A stretch of DNA of 64,000 nt from Osmia lignaria lignaria (Eukaryota; Arthropoda; Insecta; Hymenoptera; Megachilidae). The DNA is taken from positions 12,524,001 to 12,588,000 of the forward strand of contig NW_027478167.1 of the NCBI RefSeq assembly GCF_051020975.1, read 5' to 3'. Made by a program: the position numbers and the translations under genes. Under the pieces are notes generated by a model, which did no database searches, was not told the origin of the DNA, and worked only from the letters and a program-made list of their open reading frames with translations. This document shows positions 57,177 through 64,000 of this stretch, in pieces (the stretch's first letter is position 1; the number at the start of each line of letters is the position of its first letter).

Positions 57177-59752
57177 TTGCAGATTTATCTCAAGGGAAGG
57201 GGCCTGACGGACATATTTCGAGATATTTCTTCTTCTTGTTGTTCTTCTTCTGCACAGCTAAGCTGGAAGTGGCATTTGCGGCTCGCACTAGTGCAGAGTT
57301 ATCTCAAAGAAAGGGGCCACGGTGTTTCTGTATCTCTATTATGTTGGTGCGGCTTCGGAACTTTTAAATATCTCGATATATCTCGAAAACTACGCTTCTG
57401 ATCAAAAAATATCATAGAACATAAATTGTAGGAAACATAATTCTCTACAAAAAAGGTCTCTTAACATTTTGCCATAGCTCTCTTCGTTTCCGAGATATTT
57501 GCAGATTTATCTCAAGGGAAGGGGCCTGACGGACATATTTCGAGATATTTCTTCTTCTTGTTATTCTTCTTCTGCACAGCTAAGCTGGAAGTGGCATTTG
57601 CAGCTCGCAATAGTGCAGAGTTATCTCAAAGAAAGGGGCCACGGTGTTTCTGTATCTCTATTATGTTGGTGCGGCTTTGGAACTTTTAAATATCTTGATA
57701 TATCTCGAGAACTACGCATCTGATCAAAAGATATCATAGAAGATAAAAAGTAGAAAACTTAATTCTCTACAAAAAAGGTCTCTTAACATTTTGCCATAGC
57801 TCGCTTCGTTTCCGAGATATTTGCAGATTTATCTCAAGGGAAGGGGCCTGACGGACATATTTCGAGATATTTCTTCTTCTTGTTGTTCTTCTTCTGCACA
57901 GCTAAGCTGGAAGTGGCATTTGCGGCTCGCACTAGTGCAGAGTTATCTCAAAGAAAGGGGCCACGGTGTTTCTGTATCTCTATTATGTTGGTGCGGCTTC
58001 GGAACTTTTAAATATCTCGATATATCTCGAAAACTACGCTTCTGATTAAAAAATATCATAGAACATAAATTGTAGGAAACATAATTCTCTACAAAAAACG
58101 TCTCTTAACATTTTGCCATAGCTCGCTTCGTTTCCGAGATATTTGCAGATTCAGCTCAAAGGAACTGGCCTGGCGGACATATTTCGAGATATTTCTTCTT
58201 CTTGTTGTTCTTCCTCTGCACAGCTAAGCTGGAAGTGGCATTGGCAGCTCGCAATAGTGCAGAGTTATCTCAAAGAAAGGGGCCACGGTGTTTCTGTATC
58301 TCTATTATGTTGGTGCGGCTTCGGAACTTTTAAATATCTTGATATATCTCGAGAACTACGCACCTGATCAAAAAATATCATAGAACATAAAAAGTAGGAA
58401 ACTGAATTCTCTACAAAAAAGGTCTCTTAACATTTTGCCATAGCTCGCTTCGTTTCCGAGATATTTGCAGATTTATCTCAAGGGAAGGGGCCTGACGGAC
58501 ATATTTCGAGATATTTCTTCTTCTTGTTGTTCTTCTTCTGCACAGCTAAGCTGGAAGTGGCATTTGCAGCTCGCAATAGTGCAGAGTTATCTCAAAGAAA
58601 GGGGCCGCGGTGTTTCTGTATCTCCATTATGTTGGTGCGGCTTCGGAACTTTTAAATATCTCGATATATCTCGAAAACTACGCTTCTGATCAAAAAATAT
58701 CATAGAACATAAATTGTAGGAAACATAATTCTCTACAAAAAACATCTCTTAACATTTTGCCATAGCTCGCTTCGTTTCCGAGATATTTGCAGATTCAGCT
58801 CAAAGGAACTGGCCTGACGGACATATTTCGAGATATTTCTTCTTCTTGTTGTTCTTGCTCTGCACAGCTAAGCTGGAAGTGGCATTTGCAGCTCGCAATA
58901 GTGCAGAGTTATCTCAAAGAAAGGGGCCACGGTGTTTCTGTATCTCTATTATGTTGGTGCGGCTTCGGAACTTTTAAATATCTCGATATATCTCGGAAAC
59001 TACGCTTCTGATCAAAAAATATCATAGAACATAAATTGTAGGAAACATAATTCCCTACAAAAAAGGTCTCTTAACATTTTGCCATAGCTCGCTTCGTTTC
59101 CGAGATATTTGCAGATTTATCTCAAGGGAAGGGGCCTAACGGACATATTTCGAGATATTTCTTCTTCTTGTTGTTCTTCTTCTGCACAGATAAGCTGGAA
59201 GTGGCATTTGCAGCTCGCAATAGTGCAGAGTTATCTCAAAGAAAGGGGCCACGGTGTTTCTGTATCTCTATTATGTTGGTGCGGCTTCGGAACTTTTAAA
59301 TATCTTGATATATCTCGAGAACTGCGCATCTGATCAAAAAATATCATAGAATATAAAAAGTAGGAAACTTAATTCTCTACAAAAAAGGTCTCTTAACATT
59401 TTGCCATAGCTCGCTTCGTTTCCGAGATATTTGCAGATTTATCTCAAGGGAAGGGGCCTGACGGACATATTTCGAGATATTTCTTCTTCTTGTTGTTCTT
59501 CTTCTGCACAGCTAAGCTGGAAGTGGCATTTGCAGCTCGCAATAGTGCAGAGTTATCTCAAAGAAGGGGGCCACGGTGTTTCTGTATCTCTATTATGTTG
59601 GTGCGGCTTCGGAACTTTTAAATATCTTGATATATCTCGAGAACTACGCATCTGATCAAAAAATATCAGAGAACATAAAAAGTAGAAAACTTAATTCTCT
59701 ACAGAAAAGGTCTCTCAACATTTTGCCATAGCTCTCTTCGTTTCCGAGATAT
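57177..59752 (+). repeat. Eight-monomer block, copy 2
   Basis: This matches 52349-54924 unit by unit at +4828 bp. Similarity continues into the 5' part of the next unit (59753 matches 54925) and ends there, since 59753 carries CTTGATATATCTCGAG and a type A tail where 54925 has TCTCGAAAAC. Confidence 0.93.
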
Positions 59753-62328
59753 TTGCAGATTTATCTCAAGGGAAGGGGCCTGACGGACATATTTCGAGAT
59801 ATTTCTTATTCTTGTTGTTCTTCTTCTGCACAGCTAAGCTGGAAGTGGCATTTGCAGCTCGCAATAGTGCAGAGTTATCTCAAAGAAAGGGGCCACGGTG
59901 TTTCTGTATCTCTATTATGTTGGTGCGGCTTCGGAACTTTTAAATATCTTGATATATCTCGAGAACTACGCATCTGATCAAAAAATATCATAGAACATAA
60001 AAAGTAGGAAACTTAATTCTCTACAAAAACGGTCTCTTAACATTTTGCCATAGCTCGCTTCGTTTCCGAGATATTTGCAGATTTATCTCAAGGGAAGGGG
60101 CCTGACGGACATATTTCGAGATATTTCTTCTTCTTGTTGTTCTTCTTCTGCACATCTAAGCTGGAAGTGGCATTTGCAGCTCGCAATAGTGCAGAGTTAT
60201 CTCAAAGAAAGGGGCCACGGTGTTTCTGTATTTCTATTATGTTGGTGCGGCTTCGGAACTTTTAAATATCTTGATATATCTCGAGAACTACGCATCTGAT
60301 CAAAAAATATCATAGAACATAAAAAGTAGGAAACTTAATTCTCTACAAAAAAGGTCTCTTAACATTTTGCCATAGCTCGCTTCGTTTCCGAGATATTTGC
60401 AGATTTATCTCAAGGGAAGGGGCCTGACGGACATATTTCGAGATATTTCTTCTTCTTGTTGTTCTTCTTCTGCACAGCTAAGCTGGAAGTGGCATTTGCA
60501 GCTCGCAATAGTGCAGAGTTATCTCAAAGAAGGGGGCCACGGTGTTTCTGTATCTCTATTATGTTGGTGCGGCTTCGGAACTTTTAAATATCTTGATATA
60601 TCTCGAGAACTACGCATCTGATCAAAAAATATCATAGAACATAAAAAGTAGGAAACTTAATTCTCTACAGAAAAGGTCTCTCAACATTTTGCCATAGCTC
60701 TCTTCGTTTCCGAGATATTTGCAGATTTATCTCAAGGGAAGGGGCCTGACGGACATATTTCGAGATATTTCTTATTCTTGTTGTTCTTCTTCTGCACAGC
60801 TAAGCTGGAAGTGGCATTTGCAGCTCGCAATAGTGCAGAGTTATCTCAACGAAAGGGGCCACGGTGTTTCTGTATCTCTATTATGTTGGTGCGGCTTCGG
60901 AACTTTTAAATATCTTGATATATCTCGAAAACTACGCATCTGATCAAAAAATATCATAGAACATAAAAAGTAGGAAACTTAATTCTCTACAAAAACGGTC
61001 TCTTATCATTTTGCCATAGCTCGCTTCGTTTCCGAGATATTTGCAGATTTATCTCAAGGGAAGGGGCCTGACGGACATATTTCGAGATATTTCTTCTTCT
61101 TGTTGTTCTTCTTTTGCACAGCTAAGCTGGAAGTGGCATTTGCAGCTCGCAATAGTGCAGAGTTATCTCAAAGAAAGGGGCCACGGTGTTTCTGTATCTC
61201 TATTATGTTGGTGCGGCTTCGGAACTTTTAAATATCTTGATATATCTCGAAAACTACGCTTCTGATCAAAAAATATCGTAGAACATAAATTGTAGGAAAC
61301 ATAATTCTCTACAAAAAACGTCTCTTAATATTTTGCCATAGCTCTCTTCGTTTCCGAGATATTTGCAGATTCAGCTCAAAGGAACTGGCCTGACGGACAT
61401 ATTTCGAGATATTTCTTCTTCTTGTTGTTCTTCTTCTGCACAGCTAAGCTGGAAGTGGCATTTACAGCTCGCAATAGTGCAGAGTTATCTCAAAGAGAGG
61501 GGCCACGGTGTTTCTGTATCTCTATTATGTTGGTGCGGCTTCGGAACTTTTAAATATCTTGATATATCTCGAGAACTACGCATCTGATCAAAAAATATCA
61601 TAGAAGATAAAAAGTAGGAAACTTAATTCTCTACAAAAACGGTCTCTTAATATTTTGCCATAGCTCAGTTGGTTTCCGAGATATTTGCAGATTTATCTCA
61701 AGGGAAGTGGCCTGACGGACATATTTCGAGATATTTCTTCTTCTTGTTGTTCTTCTTCTGCACAGCTAAGCTGGAAGTGGCATTTGCGGCTCGCACTAGT
61801 GCTGAGTTATCTCAAAGAAAGGGGCCACGGTGTTTCTGTATCTCTATTATGTTGGTGCGGCTTCGGAACTTTTAAATATCTCGATATATCTCGAAAACTA
61901 CGCTTCTGATCAAAAAATATCATAGAACATAAATTGTAGGAAACATAATTCTCTACAAAAAAGGTCTCTCAACATTTTGCCATAGCTCACTTCGTTTCCG
62001 AGATATTTGCAGATATATCTCAAGGGAAGGGGCCTGACGGACATATTTCGAGATATTTCTTCTTCTTGTTGTTCTTCTTCTGCACAGCTAAGCTGGAAGT
62101 GGCATTTCCAGCTCGCAATAGTGCAGAGTTATCTCAAAGAGAGGGGCCACGGTGTTTCTGTATCTCTATTATGTTGGTGCGGCTTCGGAACTTTTAAATA
62201 TCTTGATATATCTCGAGAACTACGCATCTGATCAAAAAATATCATACAAGATAAAAAGTAGGAAACCTAATTCTCTACAAAAAAGGTCTCTTAACATTTT
62301 GCCATAGCTCGCGTCGTTTCCGAGATAT
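59753..62328 (+). repeat. Mixed monomers after the duplicated block
   Basis: TCTTATTCTTG units (59753, 60719) alternate with TTTGCAG units (60075 with CACATCTAAGC, 61041 with TTCTTTTGCAC) and an AAGAAGGGGG unit (60397). The TTCAGCTCAAAGG unit (61363) and the A-box-like unit (61685) follow. 62007 combines AAGCTGG with TTCCAG, an unusual mixture of two otherwise linked haplotypes. Confidence 0.82.
61661..61672 (+). promoter_or_regulatory. A-box-like TAGCTCAGTTGG, third copy
   Basis: Same 12-mer in the leader of the unit at 61685. That unit, with its left neighbour at 61363, matches the pairs at 37866-38509 and 44949-45592. Confidence 0.25.
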
Positions 62329-63937
62329 TTGCAGATTTATCTCAAGGGAAGGGGCCTGACGGACATATTTCGAGATATTTCTTCTTCTTGTTGTTCTTCT
62401 TCTGCACAGCTAAGCTGGAAGTGGCATTTGCGGCTCGCACTAGTGCAGAGTTATCTCAAAGAAAGGGGCCACGGTGTTTCTGTATCTCTATTATGTTGGT
62501 GCGGCTTCGGAACTTTTAAATATCTCGATATATCTCGAAAACTACGCTTCTGATCAAAAAATATCATAGAACATAAAAAGTAGGAAACTTAATTCTCTAC
62601 AAAAAAGGTCTCTCAACATTTTGCCATTGCTCGCTTCGTTTCCGAGATATTTGCAGATTTATCTCAAGAGAAGGGGCCTAACGGACATATTTCGAGATAT
62701 TTCTTCTTCTTGTTGTTCTTCTTCTGCACAGCTAAGCTGGAAGTGGCATTTCAGCTCGCAATAGTGCAGAGTTATCTCAAAGGGAGGGGCCACGGTGTTT
62801 CTGTATCTCTATTATGTTGGTGCGGCTTCGGAACTTTTAAATATCTCGATATATCTCGAAAACTACGCTTCTGATCAAAAAATATCATAGAACATAAATT
62901 GTAGGAAACATAATTCTCTACAAAAAACGTCTCTTAACATTTTGCCATAGCTCGCTTCGTTTCCGAGATATTTGCAGATTCAGCTCAAAGGAACTGGCCT
63001 GACGGATATATTTCGAGATATTTCTTCTTCTTGTTGTTCTTCTTCTGCACAGCTAAGCTGGAAGTGGCATTTACAGCTCGCAATAGTGCAGAGTTAGCTC
63101 AAAGAGAGGGGCCACGGTGTTTCTGTATCTCTATTATGTTGGTGCGGCTTCGGAACTTTTAAATATCTTGATATATCTCGAGAACTACGCATCTGATCAA
63201 AAAATATCATAGAAGATAAAAAGTAGGAAACTTAATTCTCTACAAAAAAGGTCTCTCAACATTTTGCCATAGCTCTCTTCGTTTCCGAGATATTTGCAGA
63301 TTTATCTCAAGGGAAGGGGCCTGACGGACATATTTCGAGATATTTCTTCTTCTTGTTATTCTTCTTCTGCACAGCTAAGCTGGAAGTGGCATTTGCAGCT
63401 CGCAATAGTGCAGAGTTATCTCAAAGAAAGGGGCCACGGTGTTTCTGTATCTCTATTATGTTGGTGCGGCTTTGGAACTTTTAAATATCTTGATATATCT
63501 CGAGAACTACGCATCTGATCAAAAAATATCATAGAAGATAAAAAGTAGGAAACTTAATTCTCTACAAAAAAGGTCTCTTAACATTTTGCCATAGCTCGCT
63601 TCGTTTCCGAGATATTTGCAGATTTATCTCAAGGGAAGGGGCCTGACGGACATATTTCGAGATATTTCTTCTTCTTGTTGTTCTTCTTCTGCACAGCTAA
63701 GCTGGAAGTGGCATTTGCGGCTCGCACTAGTGCAGAGTTATCTCAAAGAAAGGGGCCACGGTGTTTCTGTATCTCTATTATGTTGGTGCGGCTTCGGAAC
63801 TTTTAAATATCCCGATATATCTCGAAAACTACGCTTCTGATCAAAAAATATCATAGAACATAAATGGTAGGAAACATAATTCTCTACAAAAAACGTCTCT
63901 TAACATTTTGCCATAGCTCGCTTCGTTTCCGAGATAT
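62329..63937 (+). repeat. Final monomers, reusing the 54-58 kb types
   Basis: In order: a GCGGCTCGC unit with GCGTCGTTTCC leader (62329), the CATTTCAG deletion unit (62651), a GAGTTAGCTC unit (62972), a TTGTTATTC/GCTTTGGAAC unit (63294) and a GCGGCTCGC unit with AATATCCCG (63616). Each has a near-identical counterpart 5-12 kb to the left, but the order is new, so this is a fresh mosaic. Confidence 0.85.
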
Positions 63938-64000
63938 TTGCAGATTCAGCTCAAAGGAACTGGCCTGACGGACATATTTCGAGATATTTCTTCTTCTTGT
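63938..64000 (+). repeat. Partial monomer at right edge (TTCAGCTCAAAGG type)
   Basis: The first 63 bp of a monomer of the type with GATTCAGCTCAAAGGAACTG in the 26-bp box, preceded by the linked AAAACGTCTC leader. The array continues beyond the right edge. Confidence 0.97.

Larger units (their letters stand above)
1..64000 (+). repeat. Satellite DNA array, 322-bp monomer, about 199 units
   Basis: The same 322-bp unit recurs from the first to the last base, always in the same direction, with no interruption by any other sequence. Of 198 complete monomers, 181 are exactly 322 bp. The others are 321 bp (14), 323 bp (2) or 353 bp (1). Neighbouring copies differ by a few substitutions, many shared in fixed combinations that define recurring monomer types. 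Groups of types are themselves repeated, giving higher-order repeats of 3, 4, 5, 7, 9 and 13 monomers. No transposon, simple-sequence expansion, inversion or unique spacer interrupts the array, and both ends of the window lie inside it. Arrays of this kind are known from centromeric, pericentromeric and subtelomeric heterochromatin of eukaryotes. Which of these applies cannot be told from sequence alone. Confidence 0.99.

Noticed and set aside
1..64000. CRISPR array
   Set aside because: The period is 322 bp and the whole unit is repeated. There is no short repeat alternating with unique spacers.
1..64000. Tandem LTRs or another transposon-derived array
   Set aside because: I see no TG...CA termini with target-site duplications, no primer-binding site, no polypurine tract and no open frame for a polymerase, integrase or transposase in any unit.
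1..64000. Ribosomal intergenic spacer subrepeats
   Set aside because: No rRNA sequence or promoter appears anywhere in 64 kb, and the array is longer than spacer subrepeat tracts normally are.

Overview
The whole 64 kb window is one uninterrupted, head-to-tail satellite DNA array. The repeat unit is almost always exactly 322 bp. I count 198 complete monomers with a partial unit at each end, all in the same orientation. There is no recognisable protein-coding gene, tRNA, rRNA, transposon, CRISPR array or unique sequence, and neither array edge is reached. This is a eukaryotic satellite. CpG is not depleted in the monomer (hand count of 163-484: 11 CpG, about 12 expected, GC about 39%), which argues against heavy germline CpG methylation and is mildly in favour of an invertebrate such as an insect. 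The sequence gives no firm taxonomic anchor.

Monomer register: taking the T of the motif TTGCAG as base 1, units start at 163, 485, 807, 1128, 1450, 1773, 2095, 2417 and 2740. They then run every 322 bp to 21738, shift by -1 at 22059, and run every 322 bp to 34939. A 353-bp unit follows (next start 35292), then 322-bp spacing with single-base losses at a recurrent site up to the last start at 63938. Each monomer holds, in order: a 26-bp box repeated again 114 bp downstream with two mismatches; a TTC/TTG triplet tract ending in CTGCACAG; a variable segment (three main haplotypes); a nearly invariant block of about 50 bp; a palindromic TCTCGAGA or its broken form; one of two tail haplotypes; and a leader ending TTTCCGAGATA.

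Layout. 1-3061: mixed monomers plus two copies of a 967-bp trimer. 3062-10145: units rich in the AAACTGG/TTCCAG haplotype, with a five-then-four-monomer pattern. 10146-19483: a 1288-bp tetramer, itself inside a segment of about 3.3 kb duplicated 4830 bp downstream. 19484-33328: units rich in the GCGGCTCGCACTAGT haplotype, with three consecutive near-identical 1610-bp pentamers. 33329-47202: 13-, 9- and 12-monomer versions of one higher-order repeat. 47203-64000: two copies of a 2252-bp heptamer and a roughly 2.6-kb block duplicated at an offset of 4828 bp.

There are no genes working together here. What the window records is satellite turnover: unequal crossover, conversion and segmental amplification at several scales, with several breakpoints that can be located by eye. 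The most distinctive items are the nested higher-order repeats, a crossover confined to about 21 bp (41391-41411), one out-of-register 32-bp junction (35169-35232), a paired substitution that swaps one inverted repeat for another, and a splice-acceptor-like architecture in every monomer. Short open frames in most monomers are judged to be by-products of the repeat, not genes.
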